DNA from: a bacterium
GTDB taxonomy: Bacteria; Bacteroidota; Bacteroidia; NS11-12g; UBA955
DNA: 64,000 nt
Reading direction: 5' to 3'
Assembly (NCBI GenBank): GCA_029945665.1
Contig: JAQSCZ010000114.1
Coordinates: 2,547 to 66,546 of the forward strand
Part shown: in pieces, positions 43,331-51,878 of the stretch
How positions within the stretch are numbered: the stretch's first letter is position 1
How the letters are laid out: each line of letters opens with the position of its first letter
The notes under the pieces: generated by a model
What the model saw: the letters and a program-made list of their open reading frames with translations, nothing else
Database searches by the model: none
Told to the model about the DNA's origin: nothing
Made by a program: the position numbers and the translations under genes

Positions 43331-44209
43331 TTGGAACAATTTATTGAATCATATCAACTCATTAAAAATAAAATTCCCTTGACCTTCAGGTCGAAATTAA
43401 GGGAGTTGTTTTTGAACTCTTTAGCTGCCAAGAATAGCATTTTAGGCATAAATGAATATTTGGATATTCCTAGAATTCAATTTCTATACATCCACCACTC
43501 TTTTAAGGATGAATTGGTAAATCTGGACAGACTCCTAAATAATTTAAGTAAGAATTTTACTTTTATTTCTTATTCAGATGCTGTAAACCTTATCCTACAG
43601 AATAAAATAGATAAACCATATATTTCAATCAGTTCTGACGATGGGTTTAAAAATAACTTATTTGCAGCTGAAGTTCTCAATAAATATAATATCAAGGCCT
43701 GTTTTTTTATTAATCCAGGCTTAATAGACGAAAAGAACTATGATAAAATAAAGGAACATTGCGCTATTAAATTGCATATGCCACCAATTGAATTTTTAAG
43801 TTGGAAAGAGGTAGAACATTTACAATCAAATGGACATGAAATTGGAGCGCATACCATGTTTCATGACAATGTGGCCAGCCTAACATCGGAGCAATTAAAA
43901 GCTGATTTAGCCGCTTGCTATAACAGCATTATGATCCAATGCGGAGAGATAAGGCACTTTGCATTTCCTTATGGTCGTTTTCATGATTTCAATGCAATCG
44001 GTCGAGAAGCTGTTTTTGAGAATGGATTTATTTCTTGTGCTTCAGCTGAAAGGGGTTGCCACATTAATATATCAAATCAATTAAATAACAGTGAATTATG
44101 TATTAGAAGAGACCATATTATTTTAGATTGGCCCATGGAACATGTTAATTATTTCTTAGTTAATAATGTAAAAAAATGGAATCAAATGAATAATTATTTT
44201 CCCTATTAA
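43331..44209 (+). CDS. Polysaccharide deacetylase (NodB domain)
   Basis: 292 residues from TTG 43331. All three main NodB motifs are visible: SSDDG near 98-102 (catalytic and metal Asp), HTMFH near 175-179 (HxxxH metal ligands) and FAFPYGRF near 214 (RxxxPY-like). There is no signal peptide, so it probably acts in the cytoplasm on a lipid-linked or nucleotide amino sugar. The adjacent gene is an N-formyltransferase-like enzyme, so removal of an acetyl group followed by formylation is an attractive inference. Confidence 0.78.
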   Translation: MEQFIESYQLIKNKIPLTFRSKLRELFLNSLAAKNSILGINEYLDIPRIQFLYIHHSFKDELVNLDRLLNNLSKNFTFISYSDAVNLILQNKIDKPYISISSDDGFKNNLFAAEVLNKYNIKACFFINPGLIDEKNYDKIKEHCAIKLHMPPIEFLSWKEVEHLQSNGHEIGAHTMFHDNVASLTSEQLKADLAACYNSIMIQCGEIRHFAFPYGRFHDFNAIGREAVFENGFISCASAERGCHINISNQLNNSELCIRRDHIILDWPMEHVNYFLVNNVKKWNQMNNYFPY

Positions 44210-44215
44210 TAAAGA

Positions 44216-44998
44216 ATGAAAATATTAATTCTAACATCCGCTTTAAATGGCACAGCTGCTCATCATTTAGAAGTTATATTGAAGGAGCCAAGTATTCAGG
44301 TTGTAAGTGTCATTTATAGTCAAGGAGCTCCAAAATCTTTCTATAAAAAGGCCTTTCAGAAATTTAGAAAAATTCTTAAAATCGGTTTATTAGGCGCTTT
44401 AAACGGTATAAAAATGCGAAAATGGTACCATGAAGATGTTTCAAAATATGTTAAAATACAAAATTTAGAAGACTTGTGCAAAGCAAATAGGGTGCCTTTT
44501 AGTAAAACAATGAGTATCAATTCTGAAGATACTATTGAATTGTTTAAAGCATCTGGTGCTGAAATAGGAATAAGTTTAGGCAATGGCTATATTACCAATA
44601 AAATATTTACAATTTTACCAGAGGGTATGTTAAATATTCACCATGAAATTTTACCAGAATTTCAAAATGCCCAAAGTGTAATATGGCAAATTTATAATGG
44701 CTCCAATAAAACGGGTTATACCATTCATAAAATCAACAAGAAAATTGATACAGGTGAAATTTTATACCAAAAAGAATTGCCCATCATTTTCAAAGGGACC
44801 CTTGCAGAGACTGTGTCAGCATCCTATGCAGAAGTATTGAAACAATCTGCAATTGGGCTTGTTACAGTTTTGAAGGATTATAGGTTTTTTTTAAAATCTG
44901 CGGTTGTTCAAAGGGTTGGTCATACCTACACAACACCTAGTTTTACTCAATTTTTGAAAATGAAGAGGCAATTTAAAAAATTAATAAATACAATTTAA
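44216..44998 (+). CDS. Sugar N-formyltransferase-like protein
   Basis: 260 residues of the methionyl-tRNA formyltransferase fold. The catalytic triad is recognisable as Asn140 and His142 in NIHHEILPEF and Asp178 in IDTGEIL. It lacks the C-terminal tRNA-binding domain of Fmt and matches the size of sugar formyltransferases that act on amino sugars, with N10-formyl-tetrahydrofolate as donor. Acceptor unknown; the deacetylase upstream may create the amine. Directly followed by wecB (TTG right after the stop). Confidence 0.8.
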   Translation: MKILILTSALNGTAAHHLEVILKEPSIQVVSVIYSQGAPKSFYKKAFQKFRKILKIGLLGALNGIKMRKWYHEDVSKYVKIQNLEDLCKANRVPFSKTMSINSEDTIELFKASGAEIGISLGNGYITNKIFTILPEGMLNIHHEILPEFQNAQSVIWQIYNGSNKTGYTIHKINKKIDTGEILYQKELPIIFKGTLAETVSASYAEVLKQSAIGLVTVLKDYRFFLKSAVVQRVGHTYTTPSFTQFLKMKRQFKKLINTI

Positions 44999-46087
44999 TT
45001 GAAAACATTAAAAATACTTACGGTTGTTGGAGCGCGTCCTCAATTTATAAAAGCTGCAGCTTTAAGTAAGGCAATTAGCGTAACAGAGGGAGTGGAAGAA
45101 ATATTGGTGCACACAGGACAACATTTTGACCAGAACATGTCCGATATATTTTTTAAAGAAATGGGATTGCCTAAACCCCATTATCAACTCAACGTGAATG
45201 GCTTAAACCATGGTGCTATGACAGGAAGGATGATGGAAGGTATCGAAGATATACTGGTAAAGGAACAGCCAGATGTTCTGCTGGTTTATGGCGATACTAA
45301 TTCAACATTGGCAGGCGCATTAGCGGCTAAAAAACTTCATATTAAAGTGGCTCATGTTGAAGCAGGTTTGAGAAGTTTTAATATGAAAATGCCTGAGGAG
45401 GTCAATCGAATATTAACGGATCGTATGTCTGATTTTCTCTTCTGCCCTACCCAAACTGCCATTGAAAATTTAAAGAAGGAAGGTTACGATAACTTCGAAT
45501 CTATAATCGTTAATACTGGAGATATAATGCTGGATAGCCTATTATTATTTTCAGAATTTGCAGAGCAAATGGCCTTAAAAGTCAAAGAAATGGCGAATGT
45601 TCCATTTGTATTGTGCACCATTCACAGGGCTGAAAATACAGATGATAGTACAAGATTAAACGCCATTTTCGAGGCACTTAATAAAATCGCAAACGAAAAG
45701 AAAATTATCATTCCCTTACATCCGCGCACTAAACAAAAATTAGATAATATAAAGCTTCACCCTAATATACTTTTGACAGATCCATTGGGTTATTTTGATA
45801 TGCTCTATCTCATTCAACACTGTGATTTGGTGATGACAGATAGTGGGGGATTGCAGAAGGAAGCATTTTTTAATAAGAAATTTTGCATTACCTTGAGAGA
45901 TGAAACAGAATGGATAGAATTGGTAGGAGCCAACTGTAATTATTTAACTGGGGCTAATTCTGATCTAATTTACAGCACTTATAAAGCACTTTCAAGTCAA
46001 CCTTTTATTGAAACCAAAGCATTTTACGGAAACGGAACAACTGCATTTAAAATATTGGAAATAATAATGCATAGTCTTGTTGACTGA
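44999..46087 (+). CDS. wecB: UDP-N-acetylglucosamine 2-epimerase, non-hydrolysing (WecB)
   Basis: 362 residues from TTG 44999. It has the WecB opening VVGARPQFIKAAAL, then HTGQHFDQNMSDIFF, YGDTNSTLAGALAAKK, HVEAGLRSFN-x-x-MPEEVNR, HPRTKQKL and DSGGLQKEAFF. It interconverts UDP-GlcNAc and UDP-ManNAc. This differs from the hydrolysing NeuC-like enzyme at 33421, so the locus makes both free ManNAc-type sugar and UDP-ManNAc. UDP-ManNAc may be used directly or oxidised to ManNAcA by an enzyme outside the window. Confidence 0.9.
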   Translation: MKTLKILTVVGARPQFIKAAALSKAISVTEGVEEILVHTGQHFDQNMSDIFFKEMGLPKPHYQLNVNGLNHGAMTGRMMEGIEDILVKEQPDVLLVYGDTNSTLAGALAAKKLHIKVAHVEAGLRSFNMKMPEEVNRILTDRMSDFLFCPTQTAIENLKKEGYDNFESIIVNTGDIMLDSLLLFSEFAEQMALKVKEMANVPFVLCTIHRAENTDDSTRLNAIFEALNKIANEKKIIIPLHPRTKQKLDNIKLHPNILLTDPLGYFDMLYLIQHCDLVMTDSGGLQKEAFFNKKFCITLRDETEWIELVGANCNYLTGANSDLIYSTYKALSSQPFIETKAFYGNGTTAFKILEIIMHSLVD

Positions 46088-46135
46088 TAATTATCAGTTC
46101 AACGGATAAAAAACTAATATCATACAAAGCTTACT

Positions 46136-46143
46136 TACCTTTG
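46136..46143 (+). promoter_or_regulatory. -7 box for the 46169 gene
   Basis: TACCTTTG followed by CA, 25 bases before the ATG at 46169. It marks a likely internal transcription start after wecB. Confidence 0.55.
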
Positions 46144-46168
46144 CAATGTATTAAACAAAACACAAAAA

Positions 46169-47158
46169 ATGCAACATATATTAGAAAATCACCCTTATAT
46201 CCAACAAATAATTGCCTTGGAAAAGCAATATGAGGACCGAACTGAGTTGCATAAAAAGGTAGGTGGTTTATTGCAAAAAATGGGGGCAGATGATGCGTTT
46301 ATTAAATTAGTAATTAAAAGAAATTTCGAAGATGATGGTTTTTTAAAGCAAGAATGGAGTGAGTATAATATCCCCTATTTTTTTATTTATGAAACTGCCG
46401 ATATTAATGTAAAAATTCACTTTTTCCCAGCCATGGAACATTATGTGAAGGGCACTGCAGCACATTGTATTCATCACCACAATAATTACATTCTAACGAC
46501 TGCTGCTATTTTTGGTTCTGGTTACGAAACCATGTTATTTGACAAGCATGTTGAAATGAATTCTGCGACTTTGGAGTGTAAATTGAAAATAACAAAACAT
46601 TTTACGCAAGAGGCGTATCCTGTTCATACCATCGATGCTTGGGAACCCCACATTGTCTACAATCCTGAAATTTATTCTGCCACTTTGCAATTGTGGACAC
46701 CCGATCAAAAGCGCAACACAGACGGTTTAAGAACAAACCCACTGCTTAAAGCTTTAAAAGTACCATTGCGTAAAATGCTTTATCTCTTTGGAATAGAGAA
46801 AAAATTCGGCATTGCACCAAAGCATACGTATCAATGGTATCCGGAAGGTGACCATTTTAAAGCCATAGAAGAAAATGAATATTTTGAGCCTACCCGAAAA
46901 TCTATTGGCGAAAAAGTGAATAATTTTTCAATTCAAACGGTCTGTATATTCATGCAAAGACGGGGTGTGGTTGATAAAGCATTCATTGAATCAATACTTT
47001 CAAAAAAGACTTTACCAGCTTACTATCACAAATGGTTAAACATGCTTTTAAACGACGAAACCATTCCTGATTCCTTTTGTAAATCTGAGATTAATATTCC
47101 ACAAAGAAAGTATAATATGCAGGATGTGATAAATGCTGCAAGCGCTCAGTCGATTTAA
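46169..47158 (+). CDS. Uncharacterised protein with histidine cluster
   Basis: 329 residues; I do not recognise the family. No signal peptide or membrane helix is seen. The N-terminal 60 residues are helical and charged. A compact His cluster (H99, H102-H104 in HCIHHHNNY) is followed by GSGYETMLFD and later HTIDAWEPHIVYNP, which would suit a cupin-like or other metal site, though the standard cupin motif is not met. It has its own promoter box and is followed 6 bp later by a GT4. Function unknown. Confidence 0.6.
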   Translation: MQHILENHPYIQQIIALEKQYEDRTELHKKVGGLLQKMGADDAFIKLVIKRNFEDDGFLKQEWSEYNIPYFFIYETADINVKIHFFPAMEHYVKGTAAHCIHHHNNYILTTAAIFGSGYETMLFDKHVEMNSATLECKLKITKHFTQEAYPVHTIDAWEPHIVYNPEIYSATLQLWTPDQKRNTDGLRTNPLLKALKVPLRKMLYLFGIEKKFGIAPKHTYQWYPEGDHFKAIEENEYFEPTRKSIGEKVNNFSIQTVCIFMQRRGVVDKAFIESILSKKTLPAYYHKWLNMLLNDETIPDSFCKSEINIPQRKYNMQDVINAASAQSI

Positions 47159-47164
47159 TTTAAC

Positions 47165-48361
47165 GTGAAAATTATTTATTATTCTCCTCATCCTACCCAT
47201 GATATTGTCAGTGAGGTGGGTTACGCCACACATCAACGTGAGGTAATAAATGCGCTTAAAAAACTAGGCCATCAAGTGCTTCCAGTTATCATGGGTGGTA
47301 CCGAAAAAGGCAATCTCTCTTCTGCTGGTATTCCCGCTCCCAAAAACAGTTTTAAAGCCAAGATTAAACATTTTATTCCCCGTTTTATATGGACATCACT
47401 TAAAGATTTTCAATTGATGCAACATGATCGTTTAGCAGCACAAAAATTAGAGGAAGCAATAATTGCCTTTCAACCCGATTTAATCTATGAACGTTCGGAA
47501 TACTTGCAAGACAGGGGAGTAGCCATTATTAAAAAGCATAAGATTAAATATTTTCTGGAAATTAATGCCCCTTTTGCTGAGGAAATGAACGGATTCGAAG
47601 GGTATTCAATTTGGCATACTATTGCCCATAAAAAAGAACAAAATAAGAACAATCAAGCCGATCAAATTTTTGTTGTTTCATCAGCCCTCAAAACATTTGT
47701 TGAAAATACGTATCATATTTCATCCTCTAAAATAATTGTACAACCCAATTGTATTAATCTCGAAAATGTAAAAACTGACGAACTCAAAATTAGAGAGATT
47801 AAAAGTATGTACCAATTGGAGGTTAAAAAGGTAATAGGTTTTGTTGGTTCTATCTTTCCCCACCATGGCGTTGATATTTTGATAGATGCTTTCACAATAG
47901 TTGCTAAAGTGCATCCCGATGCATTGCTTTTGATTGTTGGCGATGGGAGTATTATAAATGACTTAACTGCAAGAGTTAATTCAAATGGGATGGCCAATAA
48001 AGTGTGTTTTGCTGGTAAGCACGATCACAGTGCAGTGTTTAATTTCATTGCTGTAATGGATATGTGTGTGATGGCCAAGTCAAATTGGTATGGCTCTCCC
48101 ATAAAAATATTTGAGTATGGTGCCATGCATAAGCCTGTAATTGCTCCAAATACAGCTCCAGTAAGAGATGTTATGGAAAACAAAGTGAATGGATTAGTGG
48201 TAGAGATGAATGAAGTGAAAATGGCCGAAGCAATTCAAACTTTACTCGATAATCCAGCATTAGGTTCGACACTTTCAAATAAGTTCTATTCGGATATAAC
48301 CCAGCAATATACTTGGGAAATTGCTGCTCAAAATATTATCTATGCATTTTCAAAAAATTAG
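47165..48361 (+). CDS. Family 4 glycosyltransferase
   Basis: 398 residues from GTG 47165. Opening KIIYYSPHPTHD with the acceptor-side HQREVINALKKLGH helix; donor side VIGFVGSIFPHHGVDILIDAF near 222, LLIVGDGSI near 258 and SPIKIFEYGAMHKPVIAPN near 308, where the E-x7-E glutamates are partly replaced (IFEYGAM). It is typical of bacterial exopolysaccharide GT4 enzymes. It lies 6 bp after the uncharacterised gene and 39 bp before the FkbH gene. Confidence 0.82.
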   Translation: MKIIYYSPHPTHDIVSEVGYATHQREVINALKKLGHQVLPVIMGGTEKGNLSSAGIPAPKNSFKAKIKHFIPRFIWTSLKDFQLMQHDRLAAQKLEEAIIAFQPDLIYERSEYLQDRGVAIIKKHKIKYFLEINAPFAEEMNGFEGYSIWHTIAHKKEQNKNNQADQIFVVSSALKTFVENTYHISSSKIIVQPNCINLENVKTDELKIREIKSMYQLEVKKVIGFVGSIFPHHGVDILIDAFTIVAKVHPDALLLIVGDGSIINDLTARVNSNGMANKVCFAGKHDHSAVFNFIAVMDMCVMAKSNWYGSPIKIFEYGAMHKPVIAPNTAPVRDVMENKVNGLVVEMNEVKMAEAIQTLLDNPALGSTLSNKFYSDITQQYTWEIAAQNIIYAFSKN

Positions 48362-48400
48362 AATAAGTAGCACTTATTCAAGGTATATTTCACGTTTTTA

Positions 48401-50125
48401 ATGAAAACATTTTCTCAACTTAAAAAAAATCTGAAGCAAGACTTTAATGGTTTAAAAACGATTAAAATTGCACTACTAGGCGATTCAGCAACACAATTTT
48501 TAGTGCAGGCATTGCGGGCTACTGGCTATGAGGCAGGTTATGACTTGCAAATTTGGGAGGCAGATTTTAATCAAATTGAACGTCAGGTTTTTGACCCAAG
48601 TTCAGAGTTTTATGAGTTCAAACCAGAATTGGTCATTTTATTTCATTCCACCCACAAATTATTAGCAAAATACAACAAGTCAAAACCCGAATATTTTCAG
48701 CAATTAGCAGACAATAGGATTGATGAAATTAATTCATTGGTTGCCGCGATTAATGGTCAATTAAGTACTAAAATTATTTATTACAATTACCCAGAGATCA
48801 ATGATTCAGTCTTTGGAAATTATGCCAATAAGTTAGAATTATCGTTTTTATTCCAATTGCGAAAACTCAATTTCGAGATAATGAAATTGTCAACTCAGTT
48901 GACTAATTTTTACATTTCAGATTTGTCTACTATTCAAAATTTATTAGGTCACTCTGCCTTATTCCAAACATCTGTTTATATCAATACTGAAATGGTTTTG
49001 AGTATAGATGCTTTACCTTTTGTAGCAAAGCAAACCGTTGATATAATTACGGCTATGCTGGGCCAGTTTAAAAAATGTGTCATACTCGATTTAGATAATA
49101 CAGTTTGGGGAGGCGTAATTGGTGACGATGGAATAGAGAATATACAAATTGGAAGTTTGGGAATTGGTAAAGCATTTACGGAATTTCAATATTGGGTGAA
49201 GAAACTTAAAAACAGAGGTATAATTGTTGCAGTTTGTAGCAAAAATACTGAGTCAGTTGCTAAAGAACCATTTGAGAAACACCCAGATATGGTGCTTAAA
49301 TTCGATGATATTGCTGTGTTTGTAGCCAATTGGGAAAATAAACCGGATAACATTCGACTGATACAAAGCATTCTCAATATTGGTTTTGACTCAATGGTAT
49401 TTTTGGACGATAACCCATTTGAAAGGAATATTGTGAGAGAAAATATTCCTGGTATTACAGTTCCTGAATTACCAGAAGATCCTGCCGATTATCTTGAATA
49501 TTTATACACACTCAATTTATTTGAAACCGTTTCTTTTTCAAATGAAGATACCGAAAGAACAAAGCTATATCAAGTTGAAGCACAGCGCAACGTATTACAA
49601 CAAAAGTTCACCAATGAAACTGAATTCTTAGAGAGCTTAAACATGCGCTCATTGGTGGAGCCTTTTAATAAATTTAATATTCCGCGTGTTGCCCAATTAT
49701 CTCAGCGGTCGAATCAGTTTAATTTGCGTACTATACGCTATACAGAGTCGGATATTGAATTAGTTTCCAATTCCGATAATTTCAATACATTTGCATTCAC
49801 ACTAGAAGATAAGTTTGGCGACAATGGGTTGATTTGTGTAATCGTTCTTAAAGCAGAAGATAAGGAAACATTATTTATAGAAACTTGGCTAATGAGCTGC
49901 AGGGTATTGAAAAGAGGAATGGAGGCATTTACCCTCAATACGATTGTCGATTTTGCTGCAAATAATGGATTCAGGTTTTTAGTTGGAGAATATATTCCTA
50001 CTGCTAAAAATGAAATGGTTAGAGAACATTATTCCAAACTGGGATTTGTTGCGATGACAGATAACAAATGGCTATTAAACTTAGATAATTTTGAAAATAA
50101 TAAGTGTTATATTAATAAAAAATAA
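48401..50125 (+). CDS. FkbH-like HAD protein (glyceryl-ACP synthase candidate)
   Basis: 574 residues with three parts. Residues 1-220 are an N-terminal SGNH-like/FkbH N-domain (LLGDSATQFLVQALRATGYEAG near 25-46). Residues 225-380 are a HAD-IIIC domain with nucleophile D230 and D232 in ILDLDNTVWGG and the IGDDGIENI continuation typical of FkbH. Residues 430-560 are a GNAT-like C-domain. FkbH proteins take 1,3-bisphosphoglycerate, remove phosphate and load a glyceryl group on an acyl carrier protein. A free-standing ACP follows at 50250, which supports that reaction here. Confidence 0.83.
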   Translation: MKTFSQLKKNLKQDFNGLKTIKIALLGDSATQFLVQALRATGYEAGYDLQIWEADFNQIERQVFDPSSEFYEFKPELVILFHSTHKLLAKYNKSKPEYFQQLADNRIDEINSLVAAINGQLSTKIIYYNYPEINDSVFGNYANKLELSFLFQLRKLNFEIMKLSTQLTNFYISDLSTIQNLLGHSALFQTSVYINTEMVLSIDALPFVAKQTVDIITAMLGQFKKCVILDLDNTVWGGVIGDDGIENIQIGSLGIGKAFTEFQYWVKKLKNRGIIVAVCSKNTESVAKEPFEKHPDMVLKFDDIAVFVANWENKPDNIRLIQSILNIGFDSMVFLDDNPFERNIVRENIPGITVPELPEDPADYLEYLYTLNLFETVSFSNEDTERTKLYQVEAQRNVLQQKFTNETEFLESLNMRSLVEPFNKFNIPRVAQLSQRSNQFNLRTIRYTESDIELVSNSDNFNTFAFTLEDKFGDNGLICVIVLKAEDKETLFIETWLMSCRVLKRGMEAFTLNTIVDFAANNGFRFLVGEYIPTAKNEMVREHYSKLGFVAMTDNKWLLNLDNFENNKCYINKK

Positions 50126-50136
50126 ACCGCAACCTG

Positions 50137-50155
50137 CCCTAAACTTGATTCAGGG
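50137..50155. repeat. Imperfect palindrome CCCTAAA-CTTGA-TTCAGGG
   Basis: A 19-bp inverted repeat with one mismatch in the 124-bp gap between the FkbH and ACP genes. It resembles a common bacterial intergenic palindrome (CCCTGAACTTGATTCAGGG) and may be a decayed copy. A second short stem, GTGT/ACAC, follows near 50178-50191. Confidence 0.35.
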
Positions 50156-50249
50156 AAGCAGCATTAACTTAGTATAGTGTTCACGGACACAATAAAAGCA
50201 AAATGAAGTGAGTAAAGCCTAAAAAAGAAAAAATAATAAATTTAATAAA

Positions 50250-50489
50250 ATGGAAAGAAATGAGATTTTAAAACAAGTGAATGCAATTTTTGTTGACATT
50301 CTTGACAATGAAACATTGGTGCTAAGCGATTCAACTACGGCCAATGATGTTGAAGATTGGGATTCCTTAACACATATTCATTTGGTAGTTGCCATCGAAA
50401 AGGGTTTTGGTATCCGTTTTACTTCACAAGAAATTCAAAGTTGGAATAATATTGGAGAATTAGTAGATTGTATCGCATCTAAAAAATAA
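50250..50489 (+). CDS. Acyl carrier protein
   Basis: 79 residues. The phosphopantetheine site is Ser39 in DWDSLTH, inside the usual helix II region, followed by AIEKGFGIRFTSQEI and a short helix IV. This D-S-L context is the standard ACP motif, though the protein is distinct from fatty acid AcpP (which has a DSLDTVEL context). It is free-standing, next to FkbH, a methyltransferase and an MBOAT protein, so it probably carries a glyceryl or derived acyl group for transfer to a glycan. Confidence 0.88.
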   Translation: MERNEILKQVNAIFVDILDNETLVLSDSTTANDVEDWDSLTHIHLVVAIEKGFGIRFTSQEIQSWNNIGELVDCIASKK

Positions 50490-50502
50490 TAATAAGCGCA
50501 AA

Positions 50503-51417
50503 ATGAATCAAGAACAGACCAGCACAATGAATTACATCGTTGAGCAAATTTCAATTAAAAATCAACTGCACAGCAAGAAAATTACTAAGAATTTAGCCAA
50601 ATTTGATGAGGCCTATTTCAAACGAGCAAATGATTTTTTAAAACGCTATGCAACCTTGCTACAGAATGAAGGTAAAACGCTAGATTATTCGATTGATTGC
50701 TACTTGCAAATGATTGCAGATGTTAATTATGAATCTGTTCAATTTCTACAAACTGGAGAATATACTAGCAAATCTTTTGATGAAGTAAATCAACGTGTTT
50801 ACAACAATCCAAGTGTAATGGAGTATTATATGCATGGCTTATTGTTATCACAGTTTTTATGGACTCATCACTACGATATACTTTTATATTTCAATAAAAT
50901 TATTAATCAAAATGCGGCCCATATCAATAACTACCTTGAAGTTGGTGGTGGACACGGTCTTTATATTTCCGAGGCAATTGGTATTATTGGAGATAAAGCG
51001 AATTACGACTTAGTAGACATCAGCAAAAGTTCACTTGAAATTGCTAAAAAAATGATTAGTAACGACAAAGTGAATTACATGCTGACAGATGTTTTTGAAT
51101 ACTTTCCTGAAAATAAATACGATTTTATTACCATGGGCGAAGTGTTGGAGCATGTTGAAGATCCAGTGAGTTTATTGAAAAAATTGCATACACTTTTAAG
51201 TGAAAATGGTAAATTGTATATTACAACACCTACCAATGCACCTGCAATAGATCATATCTACTTATTTAAAAATGCAGATGATATTCGCAAAGTCATCCAT
51301 GAAGCTGGTTTCAATATAGAAAATGAATTTTGTATTTACTCCGAAGATATGCCTGTAGAAAAGGCTGAGAAATACAAGGTTTCTATGATGTATGCAGGCG
51401 TTTTAACCAAAAAGTAA
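50503..51417 (+). CDS. SAM-dependent methyltransferase of the FkbH/ACP cassette
   Basis: 304 residues. An N-terminal helical region (1-130) precedes a class I SAM domain with EVGGGHGLYISEAIG near 146-160, DLVDISKSSLEIAKK near 170 and MGEVLEHVEDP near 210. It could O-methylate an ACP-bound glyceryl group, as FkbG-type enzymes do in methoxymalonyl-ACP synthesis, or a sugar. The tight position between the ACP and VOC genes (13 and 4 bp gaps) favours a role with the ACP. Confidence 0.75.
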   Translation: MNQEQTSTMNYIVEQISIKNQLHSKKITKNLAKFDEAYFKRANDFLKRYATLLQNEGKTLDYSIDCYLQMIADVNYESVQFLQTGEYTSKSFDEVNQRVYNNPSVMEYYMHGLLLSQFLWTHHYDILLYFNKIINQNAAHINNYLEVGGGHGLYISEAIGIIGDKANYDLVDISKSSLEIAKKMISNDKVNYMLTDVFEYFPENKYDFITMGEVLEHVEDPVSLLKKLHTLLSENGKLYITTPTNAPAIDHIYLFKNADDIRKVIHEAGFNIENEFCIYSEDMPVEKAEKYKVSMMYAGVLTKK

Positions 51418-51421
51418 TAGG

Positions 51422-51847
51422 ATGCTTCAGTTTGGCGAAAATAAGCGCTTAGCTGGCCTTGAATTCCATCATGTTGGCCTCGTTGTAGAAAGTATTGAAA
51501 CTTCTATCAGTCATTATTCTGCACTTTTTGGAACAGAAAATATTTCTAATGTTTATAAAATAGATTCACAAAAAGTGAATGTTTGTTTCGTAAAAGTTGG
51601 CCCTACTAGCTTTATTGAATTAGTTGAACCACTTGGAGAAGATTCTCAGGTTTATAAACTATTAAAAAAACGCGTAAGCTATTACCATGTTGCTTACAAA
51701 GTTGATCAAATAATAGATGCTGTAAAGCAACTTGAATTGCTTGACTATAAAGCAATGGATTATTTTAGTTCAGAAGCATTTGATGGAAAAAGATGTATTT
51801 TTTTATTCTCACCTGAAGCACATTTAATTGAATTAATTGAAAGATAA
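51422..51847 (+). CDS. VOC-superfamily protein (methylmalonyl-CoA epimerase/glyoxalase-like)
   Basis: 141 residues with two beta-alpha-beta-beta-beta modules. The four metal ligands are apparent: His in FHHVGL near 17, Glu in FIELVEP near 66, His in YYHVAYKV near 91 and Glu in HLIELIE near 138. This set is typical of methylmalonyl-CoA epimerases and related lyases. Its presence in an ACP cassette suggests that it epimerises or isomerises the ACP-bound acid. The actual substrate is not known. Confidence 0.75.
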   Translation: MLQFGENKRLAGLEFHHVGLVVESIETSISHYSALFGTENISNVYKIDSQKVNVCFVKVGPTSFIELVEPLGEDSQVYKLLKKRVSYYHVAYKVDQIIDAVKQLELLDYKAMDYFSSEAFDGKRCIFLFSPEAHLIELIER

Positions 51848-51878
51848 GCTCGGCTATTATTGCTGAATTTTAGATGTC

